NCBI GenBank assembly: GCA_003133425.1
Contig: PKXI01000215.1
Coordinates: 5,195-15,845, forward strand
Length of the DNA: 10,651 nt
Origin: Acidobacteriaceae bacterium
GTDB taxonomy: Bacteria > Acidobacteriota > Terriglobia > Terriglobales > Acidobacteriaceae
Direction of reading: 5' to 3'
This document shows, one piece after another, positions 1 through 5,880 of this stretch. The notes below the pieces were generated by a model. That model saw only the letters and a program-made list of their open reading frames with translations, had not been told where the DNA came from and made no database searches. The translations under genes were made by a program, and so were the position numbers. Every line of letters starts with the position of its first letter. Positions within the stretch are counted from its first letter, which is position 1.

Positions 1-4
1 AAGG

Positions 5-31
5 GCGCGGAATGGATGGGGCACACGGCCC
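5..31. repeat. Partial copy of dispersed GGATGGGGCAC repeat
   Basis: Bases 5-24 are identical over 20 bases to 5332-5351, the right arm and flank of a complete palindromic repeat further along the window. The left arm would lie before base 1, so this is probably a copy cut by the window edge. A second, looser TGATGGGGCA follows at 37-46. No transposase lies nearby. The identity is seen directly; the assignment to a dispersed family is inferred from the three related copies here. Confidence 0.5.
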
Positions 32-62
32 GGCATTGATGGGGCAGCGCAACGAAACAAAA

Positions 63-100
63 ACGGACAGGCGCTGAGGCCTGTCCGTCTTTATTCTATT
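63..100. terminator. Hairpin terminator downstream of ctpA, possibly bidirectional
   Basis: A perfect 10-bp inverted repeat (ACGGACAGGC at 63-72, GCCTGTCCGT at 79-88) encloses a 6-base loop. On the minus strand it lies 35 bases beyond the protease stop codon and is followed by a T-run (complement of the A-rich 51-62). On the plus strand it is followed by CTTTATTCTATT, so it could also stop transcription entering from the left. This is the classic layout of an intrinsic terminator. Confidence 0.75.
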
Positions 101-123
101 AGATTGCTCGTCGAGTCCTTTGA

Positions 124-1758
124 CTATGGCTGCGCAGGGACGCCCTGGGTGCCGGAATTCCGCGCCATCGCCTTCTCCGTGAGGACCTTGTGCGCAGTGT
201 CTTCGAGAGCCTGGGCTTCGGGGAGAAAGGTTACCGCCTTCTGAATTTCTGGATCCCAGTCGGCAAGAGTACGCAATCCCTGGAGCTGCCCAAACTGAAT
301 GGTGACGATTTTTTCCTTGATGCGCGCTTTCAGCCAGTCCGACGCGGCGTTGATATCGTCTTGGGTATAAACAACGTTCTGGGCGGTCAGGTACTTTTTG
401 AAGTCGCCCATGACAGCATCGTCCACCTGAAAGTTCTTGTCCACCGTGTGGCTGGCAACATACATCGGCGCAAACTTGAAGAACACATCCCTGATCAGGA
501 GCTCGTCCTGGAAGCGATTGCTGACCGGCGTTCCGATCTTCTCGTCTGGAGTGATACCGCCGCCGCCGTAGACCGTCCGTCCCGAATCGGTGAGCTTTAC
601 TTCCTGGTTGGTGGAGTTGGAAGGCAGCGCGCCGGCATGGTTGTAGTAGTAGTCGTACATCGAAACGCCAGTGTAGTTCCGCTGGATCAGGCGCCCCGAA
701 GGCGTGTAGTAGTGGTAGGTGGTGAGCGCCAACCCGGTGTTTTCACTCAAGTTGTAGACGGTTTGCACCAGCCCTTTGCCAAAGGTGGTTTCGCCGACGA
801 TGAGGGCGCGATCGTGATCCTGGAGTGCACCGGAAACAATCTCCGCCGCCGAGGCTGTACCGCGGTTGACCAGCACAACGATTGGGAAGGCCTTGCCGCT
901 GTTACCGTGGGTGGCAGTGTAGTTCTGGTCGGGGTAGGCGCGACCGCGCTGCGAGACGATTGACTGTCCCTTGGTCAGCAGGTGATCGCAAACATCGACC
1001 GCCTGGCTCAGCAGGCCGCCTGGATTGTTGCGCAGGTCGAGCACCAGGCCTCTGAGGTCGCCGAAGCTGTTGATTGCCTCAGTCATCTCGTCGCCGGTTG
1101 TTTCCTGGAACTGGGTGAGGTGAATGTATCCAATGCCGGGACGAATCTCGTATTTCAGGTCGACCGAGGGATGGGGAATTTCGTCGCGCACCAGATCGAA
1201 CACCAACGGTGCTGCTTGCCCCGTACGAGTGGTCGTTACCTGCACGTGCGTTCCCTTGGGACCTTTGAGAGCTTTGGCTACCTGGTCCGACGTCCAGCCG
1301 TCAGTGGCTTTGCCGTCGACCGCTGAGATGATATCTCCTGGGTGGATGCCGGCCCGGAAGGAGGGCGTGCCCTCGTAAGGAGTGATGACGTAGACCTTTT
1401 TATCAGCCTGCTCCTGGATCACCATGCCAACGCCGTAGTAGTGGCCGCGCTGATCTTCGCGCAGTCTCGCATAGGCCTTGGGATCGTAAAAATTGGAGTG
1501 AGGGTCGAGAACCCGGAGCATGCCCGGGATGGCTCCGTCGTAGATGGCAGTGTCAGCCTTGTCACCGTTAATGGGCTCGGCGTAGTTCTTTTCAACCAGC
1601 GCGTAGACATCAGTGAACGACTTGATGCTGTCGCGAAGCTGGCTCTCGTCGGTGGCAGACTGCGCCCCAACCCTGCGCTGAAGGATGCTGCCCGCGACGG
1701 CGCAAACGGCGAAAAAGAGAACGACTGTGAAGAGTGCGCGGCGTGCGCGGGGAGTCAT
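124..1758 (-). CDS. ctpA: S41 family C-terminal processing peptidase (CtpA/Prc-like)
   Basis: This is a 544-residue serine protease of the tail-specific family, which cleaves proteins near their C-termini in the periplasm. Residues 8-26 form a hydrophobic N-terminal segment after a basic start (TPRARR), a signal peptide or anchor. A PDZ domain spans about 107-185 (GVGM, then GIHPGDIISAVDG), and the S41 core follows. The catalytic set is complete: Ser303 in GTASAAE, Lys328 in FGKGLVQ and Gln332, with the Ser-Lys spacing of 25 and Lys-Gln spacing of 4 known for Prc. The YGGGGITPD motif and a C-terminal helical extension follow. I chose ATG at 1758 because GGAGGT lies 11 bases upstream (1770-1775) and the signal segment then sits at the N-terminus. 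A longer form from TTG at 1830 would add 24 residues without an obvious function. The gene is divergent from the surA-like gene, which also acts in the envelope. Confidence 0.93.
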   Translation of the reverse strand: MTPRARRALFTVVLFFAVCAVAGSILQRRVGAQSATDESQLRDSIKSFTDVYALVEKNYAEPINGDKADTAIYDGAIPGMLRVLDPHSNFYDPKAYARLREDQRGHYYGVGMVIQEQADKKVYVITPYEGTPSFRAGIHPGDIISAVDGKATDGWTSDQVAKALKGPKGTHVQVTTTRTGQAAPLVFDLVRDEIPHPSVDLKYEIRPGIGYIHLTQFQETTGDEMTEAINSFGDLRGLVLDLRNNPGGLLSQAVDVCDHLLTKGQSIVSQRGRAYPDQNYTATHGNSGKAFPIVVLVNRGTASAAEIVSGALQDHDRALIVGETTFGKGLVQTVYNLSENTGLALTTYHYYTPSGRLIQRNYTGVSMYDYYYNHAGALPSNSTNQEVKLTDSGRTVYGGGGITPDEKIGTPVSNRFQDELLIRDVFFKFAPMYVASHTVDKNFQVDDAVMGDFKKYLTAQNVVYTQDDINAASDWLKARIKEKIVTIQFGQLQGLRTLADWDPEIQKAVTFLPEAQALEDTAHKVLTEKAMARNSGTQGVPAQP

Positions 1759-1769
1759 AGGCAGACGGA

Positions 1770-1775
1770 ACCTCC
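1770..1775 (-). promoter_or_regulatory. Shine-Dalgarno sequence fixing the ctpA start
   Basis: Read on the minus strand, the sequence is GGAGGT, 11 bases before ATG at 1758. It is the strongest ribosome binding site in the window and favours this start over the upstream TTG at 1830. The spacing is slightly longer than optimal. Confidence 0.6.
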
Positions 1776-1830
1776 GAACGGCGATTGCGGCAGGGGCCCA
1801 TCTGCGGTTTTCCAATTGATCAGGGTTCAA

Positions 1831-1931
1831 TCCGCCGGGTGCGGCGGAACTGCTCCCTGAGAAAAATTGGCCTGCCCGGATCCGGCAAGGCTAATGAATT
1901 GGTACACCGCTAGCGGGGGCTCCGCAGAGCC
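1831..1931 (-). other. Palindrome-rich leader of ctpA
   Basis: Four short inverted repeats fall within about 100 bases: TCCGCC/GGCGGA with a 6-base loop (1831-1848), CCGGATCCGG (1876-1885), CCGCTAGCGG (1907-1916), and GGCTC/GAGCC with a 4-base loop (1918-1931). If transcription starts near 1937 on the minus strand, all lie in a leader of about 180 bases. I do not recognise a known riboswitch or protein-binding leader. The repeats are seen directly; a regulatory role is speculation. Confidence 0.3.
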
Positions 1932-1943
1932 ATCTTGGGCTAA

Positions 1944-1952
1944 AGTATAGCA
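1944..1952 (-). promoter_or_regulatory. Candidate extended -10 promoter for ctpA
   Basis: On the minus strand the sequence reads TGCTATACT, that is, TG-N followed by TATACT, a good match to an extended -10 box. No convincing -35 hexamer lies 16-18 bases upstream, which is tolerable for extended -10 promoters. It would start a transcript around 1937, leaving a leader of about 180 bases before the ctpA ATG. Confidence 0.4.
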
Positions 1953-2207
1953 CCGTAATGTTTGACTCCGGCAGTGACCATTCGGGTAGCGGCGCCCCAC
2001 CAAAGGGGCCACTTCAGCTCACGAAAAAGGCCCGGCAGCGCCTGATTTCGACGGAAAAGGGAGGCCGGCCCGGCGTAAGCGCAAGCCGGTCCGACATTTC
2101 CGTCCAAGCACTCCCGCCAGGAACGGACTCGACTCTGCCCTCATCCCGACGTGAAACGGGCAGAGTAGCCCATAAAACGTACCGGGAATCGCGTACTTGC
2201 TGCCCAG

Positions 2208-2220
2208 CCATTTACAATGG
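2208..2220 (+). promoter_or_regulatory. Candidate -10 box within an inverted repeat, upstream of surA-like gene
   Basis: TACAAT (2213-2218) matches the -10 consensus at five of six positions and lies inside a small inverted repeat CCATT-TAC-AATGG. There is no good -35 hexamer at standard spacing. The predicted start, about 7 bases downstream, is at 2225-2226, which coincides with the ATG of a 15-codon reading frame. The same TACAATGG octamer precedes aroC. Confidence 0.35.
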
Positions 2221-2225
2221 CGTCT

Positions 2226-2273
2226 ATGCTTCAGGTGGTGTTTCAGTCTGCCTGGCGTGTGCTGACCTTATGA
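2226..2273 (+). other. Possible 15-codon leader ORF coupled to surA-like gene
   Basis: ATG at 2226 opens MLQVVFQSAWRVLTL and stops at TGA 2271-2273. The stop overlaps the ATG of the surA-like gene (2270-2272) in an ATGA junction. The first codon lies 7 bases after a TACAAT box, so it could be translated from a leaderless transcript. The main gene has no Shine-Dalgarno sequence, which would fit termination-reinitiation coupling. An in-frame ATG at 2217 overlaps the -10 box. Chance is a real alternative for such a short frame, and nothing shows that the peptide itself matters. Confidence 0.3.
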
Positions 2274-4027
2274 CCTTAAGATTCCTTCGCATTCCCGCAG
2301 CGATTGTGTTTTTCACGGTGCTGCTCGCTAGTCCTACGTTGTCGCTTGCCCAGAACGTCGCGCCGCAAAGCCCATATGGGGGCAACACGGTCGAAGACAT
2401 CATAGCCCGGGTGAACGACCAGATCATCTCCCGCTCCGATTACGACCGCTCGATGGCCGAAGTGGACCAGGAGGCGCGCCAGCATGGAGCCAGCACGCTG
2501 CAGGAGATCTCCGCGTCCCACAAGGACCTGCTGCGTAACCTGATCGACCAGCAGCTTTGGCTTTCAAGAGGGAAGGAACTGGGCATAACCGGCGATACCG
2601 AGCTGGTTAAGCGCCTTGACGAGATTCGCAAGCAATACCACCTGGATACCATTGAGGACCTGGAGAAAGCTGCGAAAGAGCAGGGTGTCTCGTACGAGGA
2701 TTTCAAGGCCAACATCCGCAACGGCATCATCACCCAGAACGTGATGCGCCAGGAGGTTGGTGCGGCAATCCGGTTTACGCCCGGCGAGGCTGAGCGCTAC
2801 TACGAGCAGCACAAACGGGATTACACGCAGCCCGAGAGCATACGGCTAAGCGAGATTCTGATTTCGACCGGTACTGCCGGTGATCAGGCCAAGCTGGCTG
2901 CAGCCAAGGCCAAGGCCGACGACCTGGTGGCCCGGCTTCATGCCGGCGGCGATTTTGGCCAGTTAGCCAAATCTTTCAGCGACGGCCCCACCGCGGCCGA
3001 GGGAGGCGAACTGGGCCAGTATCAGCCTGGCGCCCTTCCCAAGGCTCTGGAGGACAAAACGTTCCCGCTTAAGGCGGGCGAGGTTACCGATCCGATCCTC
3101 ACCCGGCAGGGATACGTCATCCTCAAGGTGGTTCTGCACGTTCCCGGCGGCCCGCGCCCATTTAAGGAAGTGGAGGGCCAGGTTGAAGATGCGTTTTACA
3201 TGAGCCGGATGGAGCCGGCCATTCGCGACTACCTGACCAAGTTGCGCGAAGATGCCTTCATCGACATCAAGCCAGGCTATACCGACACCGGCGCAAGCCC
3301 AAATGAAACCAAGCCGGTTTACAGTGCTTATGTTCCGCCAGCGCCCAAGAAGAAAGCGAAGGTAGAGCGCACCCGGTTCCGCGAGACCACTCGCACGTTC
3401 CGGCAGAAGTCACCCCAGGCCCAGCCGCCACCTCTGCCGCCATCGCCCGCGCCAGCAGCAGCCGTGGAAAAGGTCAGTGTCAGTGCTTCGAAGAAGAAGC
3501 ACGCAAAAAGTACAGAACCTGCAATCGAGAAGCCGGGCAAGAAGGAAAAGATTCGCTTTGGTCAGAGTCCACGCAAGACTCTCCCCGCAGCGGCCAACGG
3601 CACGATCGAAGACGCAGGCGCGCTGCCAGAAACGGCATCGAACGCCAACGAGCCGGTGAATCCCCTGGAAGCAGCTGCGCCGGAGAAGAAGACCCGCTTC
3701 AGCTCGCGTGCCAAGGGGCCCAAGCAGCCTAAGGCGAAGGGCATCCAGCCCGATGCGCTGGCTCCTGCGCCGGCAGATGCCGCCGAAGTTGCCGACCGCG
3801 CAACCCAATCGGGTCCGCTGGGCCTGGCCGGCGATACCGCCTCAAAGAAGAAAAAGAAACCTACCACGGAAGGTGAAAAGACTCGCCTTGCCGACAGGAA
3901 AAAAGAAGTCGAGACTCCGGGGCAGACTCCACAGTTTACGCCGGCGCCTCAAATGCCGGGAGCGCCTGCACCTGCGCCTGCGCCGCCTGCGCCAACTCCG
4001 GCTCCCACTCCTCAACCACAACAATAA
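2270..4027 (+). CDS. SurA-like periplasmic peptidyl-prolyl cis-trans isomerase with long disordered tail
   Basis: This is a 585-residue secreted foldase/chaperone. Residues 1-27 form a signal peptide (basic TLRFLR, hydrophobic core, SLA cleavage site before QN). About 41-180 is a helical SurA N-terminal type domain beginning VEDIIARVNDQIISRSDYD. About 185-290 is a single PpiC/parvulin domain (SIRLSEILI, then GGELGQYQPGALP, then GYVILKV). E. coli SurA has two parvulin domains and 428 residues; here one is present and a tail of about 245 residues rich in Pro, Ala and Lys replaces the rest. The tail carries four spaced motifs, ERTRF (366-370), EKIRF (426-430), EKKTRF (472-477) and EKTRL (536-540), and ends in a Pro-Ala run. 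ATG 2270 places the signal peptide at the N-terminus; the in-frame ATG at 1958 does not. No Shine-Dalgarno is visible. The domain assignment is from recognition; the client range is unknown. Confidence 0.9.
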   Translation: MTLRFLRIPAAIVFFTVLLASPTLSLAQNVAPQSPYGGNTVEDIIARVNDQIISRSDYDRSMAEVDQEARQHGASTLQEISASHKDLLRNLIDQQLWLSRGKELGITGDTELVKRLDEIRKQYHLDTIEDLEKAAKEQGVSYEDFKANIRNGIITQNVMRQEVGAAIRFTPGEAERYYEQHKRDYTQPESIRLSEILISTGTAGDQAKLAAAKAKADDLVARLHAGGDFGQLAKSFSDGPTAAEGGELGQYQPGALPKALEDKTFPLKAGEVTDPILTRQGYVILKVVLHVPGGPRPFKEVEGQVEDAFYMSRMEPAIRDYLTKLREDAFIDIKPGYTDTGASPNETKPVYSAYVPPAPKKKAKVERTRFRETTRTFRQKSPQAQPPPLPPSPAPAAAVEKVSVSASKKKHAKSTEPAIEKPGKKEKIRFGQSPRKTLPAAANGTIEDAGALPETASNANEPVNPLEAAAPEKKTRFSSRAKGPKQPKAKGIQPDALAPAPADAAEVADRATQSGPLGLAGDTASKKKKKPTTEGEKTRLADRKKEVETPGQTPQFTPAPQMPGAPAPAPAPPAPTPAPTPQPQQ

Positions 4028-4049
4028 CGCGAACGATTCTGCATGATCG

Positions 4050-4087
4050 GCGGGCCTGGGATGAGATCCCGGGCCCGCTTCGCTTTT
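4050..4087 (+). terminator. Rho-independent terminator after surA-like gene
   Basis: A 13-bp stem (4050-4062 with 4066-4078, one G-U pair) closes a GAG loop and is followed by TTCGCTTTT. It starts 22 bases after the stop codon. It separates the surA-like gene from the downstream nuclease gene and makes the TTG at 4086, inside the T-run, an unlikely start for the latter. Confidence 0.8.
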
Positions 4088-4114
4088 GGCAACAACAGCC
4101 TGGTGCGTTAAGCT
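4086..4114 (+). promoter_or_regulatory. Weak candidate promoter for yhaM-like gene
   Basis: TTGGCA (4086-4091) and TAAGCT (4109-4114) are separated by 17 bases. The first matches the -35 consensus well. The second keeps only the T, A and final T of a -10 box. The implied start lies about 4 bases before ATG 4125. A separate promoter is expected because a terminator precedes the gene. Confidence 0.25.
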
Positions 4115-4124
4115 TCTCGGCAGG

Positions 4125-5120
4125 ATGAAAGATATCTACATTGCCGATCTCGCAACATTCGACGAAGGAAAGCCCTTCGACGGTTTCTTTCTGGTTTTGG
4201 CCAAGCAACAACGGACGACCAAGAACAACAAGCCCTACCTTAACTTGATTCTGGGTGACAAGACGGGCCAGCTCGAAGGCCGCATCTGGGAGCTCGGCGA
4301 TCCGCGCATTGCGAAGGATTTCGAGAAGGGCGACGTCGTGAAGGCTCGCGGGAGTGCCTCTCGCTTCGACGACCGGCTGCAGATGAAGATCGATCAGCTT
4401 CGAGTGGCACGTGCCGACGAAGTGGACAAGGCTGACCTGCTGCCTTCAACCACCTACGATATTGCAGTTCTCTGGAGCCAGCTTCAATCGAGCGTCGAGA
4501 GCCTTACGAATCCTGACCTGAAGCTGCTGCTTACGACCATTCTTGCCGACCCTGCGATCGGCAATGCTTTCCGTGAAGCTCCGGCTGCGCGGCAGCTTCA
4601 TCACGCATGGCTCGGCGGCCTGCTCGAACATGTGGTGAGCCTGCTGAACCTCGCTGATCGCGTGGCTGCGCACTATCCGCTGCTCGATCGCGACTTGCTG
4701 ATTACGGGGGTTGTTCTGCATGACATCGGCAAGATTCGCGAGCTGTCATGGGGAATCGGGTTCGACTACACGATCGAGGGGACGCTGCTGGGGCACATCC
4801 AGATGGGCATCGACATGGTGGAGAAAACCATCGCCAGCCTGCCCAATTTTCCTGACCGGTTGCGCACGCTGGTTCTGCATATGATCCTGTCGCATCACGG
4901 CAAGCTGGAGTTCGGCTCGCCGAAGCTGCCGATGATTCCGGAGGCGCTGGTGCTGAATTTTGTGGACGACCTGGACGCGAAGATGCAGGCGGTCTCCAGC
5001 GAATTCGACAAGTCGATTCGCGAGGGGAAGGGTCCGGACGAGCTGACGGGGAAAGTGTGGTCGCTCGACAACCGGCAACTTTTGAACACGAAGCGGTGGC
5101 TGGGGGAGAACGGGAAATAG
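4125..5120 (+). CDS. yhaM: YhaM-family 3'-5' exoribonuclease (OB-fold plus HD domain)
   Basis: This is a 331-residue cytoplasmic metal-dependent nuclease that trims RNA 3' ends. The N-terminal part (about 10-90) is an OB-fold nucleic-acid binding domain with KPYLNLILGDKTGQLEGRIW. The C-terminal HD domain has His159-His160, His169 in LLEHVV, His199-Asp200 in LHDIGK, His257-His258 in LSHHGK and Asp284 in DDLDAK. Alignment from memory to Bacillus subtilis YhaM (314 residues) is collinear, including the HHGK-E-GSPK-P stretch. ATG 4125 is preferred over TTG 4086, because the latter sits in the upstream terminator. There is no usable Shine-Dalgarno at normal spacing. It stands alone after the surA-like terminator; the next plus-strand gene lies beyond a non-coding repeat region. 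The family is best known from Firmicutes, so its partners here are unclear. Confidence 0.9.
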   Translation: MKDIYIADLATFDEGKPFDGFFLVLAKQQRTTKNNKPYLNLILGDKTGQLEGRIWELGDPRIAKDFEKGDVVKARGSASRFDDRLQMKIDQLRVARADEVDKADLLPSTTYDIAVLWSQLQSSVESLTNPDLKLLLTTILADPAIGNAFREAPAARQLHHAWLGGLLEHVVSLLNLADRVAAHYPLLDRDLLITGVVLHDIGKIRELSWGIGFDYTIEGTLLGHIQMGIDMVEKTIASLPNFPDRLRTLVLHMILSHHGKLEFGSPKLPMIPEALVLNFVDDLDAKMQAVSSEFDKSIREGKGPDELTGKVWSLDNRQLLNTKRWLGENGK

Positions 5121-5191
5121 CGGCCAAGTGGTTCTTACGAAAGCTCTGAATGTTCGCTTATAGATCCGGCAAATTAATACTGTCTTCGTGC

Positions 5192-5243
5192 TGCCCCACC
5201 CTAGCCACAAAAACAAAGACGTGGCGAGGATGGGGCACCCGGC
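5192..5243. repeat. Imperfect palindromic repeat, copy 1
   Basis: A left arm at 5192-5208 (TGCCCCACCCTAGCCAC) pairs with a right arm at 5221-5237 at 15 of 17 positions, around an A-rich 12-base loop. The right flank GGATGGGGCACCCGGC (5228-5243) is identical to that of copy 2. The format resembles REP-type extragenic palindromes mobilised by RAYT transposases, but no such transposase is in the window. Confidence 0.6.
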
Positions 5244-5312
5244 CGACTGTGGACAGGGGGCAGAGATCAGGAATCAGGAGCGGGAATGCCCCTCGGTTGA
5301 GGGTTGTGCTAT

Positions 5313-5356
5313 CCCACCCATTCCGCAAAATGCGCGGAATGGATGGGGCACCCGGC
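5313..5356. repeat. Imperfect palindromic repeat, copy 2
   Basis: The left arm CCCACCCATTCCGC (5313-5326) pairs with 5334-5347 at 13 of 14 positions around the loop AAAATGC. It shares the outer stem, the position of the single C-A mismatch and the flank GGATGGGGCACCCGGC with copy 1, while the inner stem differs but still pairs. Bases 5332-5351 recur exactly at 5-24. Confidence 0.65.
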
Positions 5357-5401
5357 GGACGGCTGAGCGAATGTTCGCGACAGTCTCTGGTCTTTGCATC
5401 C

Positions 5402-5782
5402 TCAGCCTAGGAACCAATCCCACTGTTCTTTGGTCAGGGGGACTACGGAAAGCCTTCCGATTACCGTGAGTGGCGAACCGGCAAACAACTTCTCAGCCTT
5501 GATGGTTGGCAGGGTCTTCGGCGTCTTGAGCCTTTTGCCGACCTTGACCCGGACGACAGGTACCTTTGGATCGGTGGGGTCGACGCTTACCACGGTTCCA
5601 GTTCCCACCGCGGTGCGTTCCTCGCCGGTGTGGTAGAAAATCCACTTCGTCCCCGCCTTCATTTCGCGCAAATGCTTAACTGCCGTCGGGTTGGTCACGC
5701 CATCCCATACGGTCTCCTTGTCGCGCAGAAAATCGTCGAAGGAGTAGACACCGGGTTCGGTTTTGAAGAGGAAGTAGCTCAT
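5402..5782 (-). CDS. EVE domain-containing protein
   Basis: This 126-residue protein consists of one EVE domain, the PUA-like fold related to YTH domains that can bind modified bases in nucleic acid. The signature is visible from the N-terminus: SYFLFKTEPGVYSFDDF, then VWDGVTNPTAVKHLREM, then WIFYHTGEERTAVGTGTV, and RLSVVPLTKEQWDWFL at the end. Family members are usually nearer 140-155 residues, and the classical WDGVRNYQARN is here WDGVTNPTAVK, so this is a compact, divergent form. ATG 5782 is followed immediately by the domain; an ATG 8 bases upstream runs straight into a stop. A TACCAT box lies 7 bases before the start, and there is no Shine-Dalgarno. It is divergent from the TPR gene and convergent with the yhaM-like gene. 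Its ligand cannot be told from sequence. Confidence 0.85.
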   Translation of the reverse strand: MSYFLFKTEPGVYSFDDFLRDKETVWDGVTNPTAVKHLREMKAGTKWIFYHTGEERTAVGTGTVVSVDPTDPKVPVVRVKVGKRLKTPKTLPTIKAEKLFAGSPLTVIGRLSVVPLTKEQWDWFLG

Positions 5783-5880
5783 GGGCTACATGGTAGGCGA
5801 GATGCAGGGAATAGGGAATAGGATCCTGCGGCCTGGAGGCGACCCCGACAATCGTATCTTCTGCATGCTACCCTTTCGCC
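5783..5880. promoter_or_regulatory. Divergent promoter region, EVE and TPR genes
   Basis: These 98 bases separate two divergent genes. On the minus strand TACCAT (5790-5795) sits 7 bases before the EVE start. On the plus strand TGC-TACCCT (5866-5874) sits 6 bases before ATG 5881, with CCGACA at 5845-5850 as a possible -35 box at 18-base spacing. Neither gene has a Shine-Dalgarno sequence, so both could be read from leaderless or nearly leaderless transcripts. The boxes are weak matches. Confidence 0.3.

Larger units (their letters stand above)
1759..2269. other. Divergent intergenic region between ctpA and surA-like gene
   Basis: This stretch of 511 bases has no convincing gene. An open frame runs through 1958-2269 in phase with the surA-like gene, but its translation is low in hydrophobic structure, resembles no domain I know, and would bury the signal peptide internally. 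The part nearest ctpA (1831-1931) is dense in short inverted repeats. The part nearest the surA-like gene holds a -10-like box and a small upstream reading frame. Between about 1990 and 2200 I see only GC-rich sequence with a GGCCGGCC palindrome near 2061 and no recognisable element. Confidence 0.6.
5121..5401. other. Non-coding region with palindromic repeats
   Basis: These 281 bases lie between the convergent ends of the yhaM-like and EVE genes. Short open frames here have no domain character. Two related imperfect palindromes occupy 5192-5243 and 5313-5356. No obvious T-tract terminator is visible for either flanking gene, so the hairpins may serve that role. Confidence 0.5.

Noticed and set aside
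1759..1830. TTG start at 1830 for ctpA
   Set aside because: The ATG at 1758 has GGAGGT upstream and places the hydrophobic segment at the N-terminus.
190..1860. Long plus-strand open frames opposite ctpA (for example 190-963 and 1342-1860)
   Set aside because: They are antisense shadows of a well-supported protease gene; their translations show no domain pattern.
1958..2269. In-frame N-terminal extension of the surA-like gene from ATG 1958
   Set aside because: It would bury a textbook signal peptide 104 residues inside the protein and has no domain character; ATG 2270 is the natural start.
4086..4124. TTG start at 4086 for the yhaM-like gene
   Set aside because: It lies in the T-run of the upstream terminator and adds 13 residues absent from the family N-terminus as I recall it.
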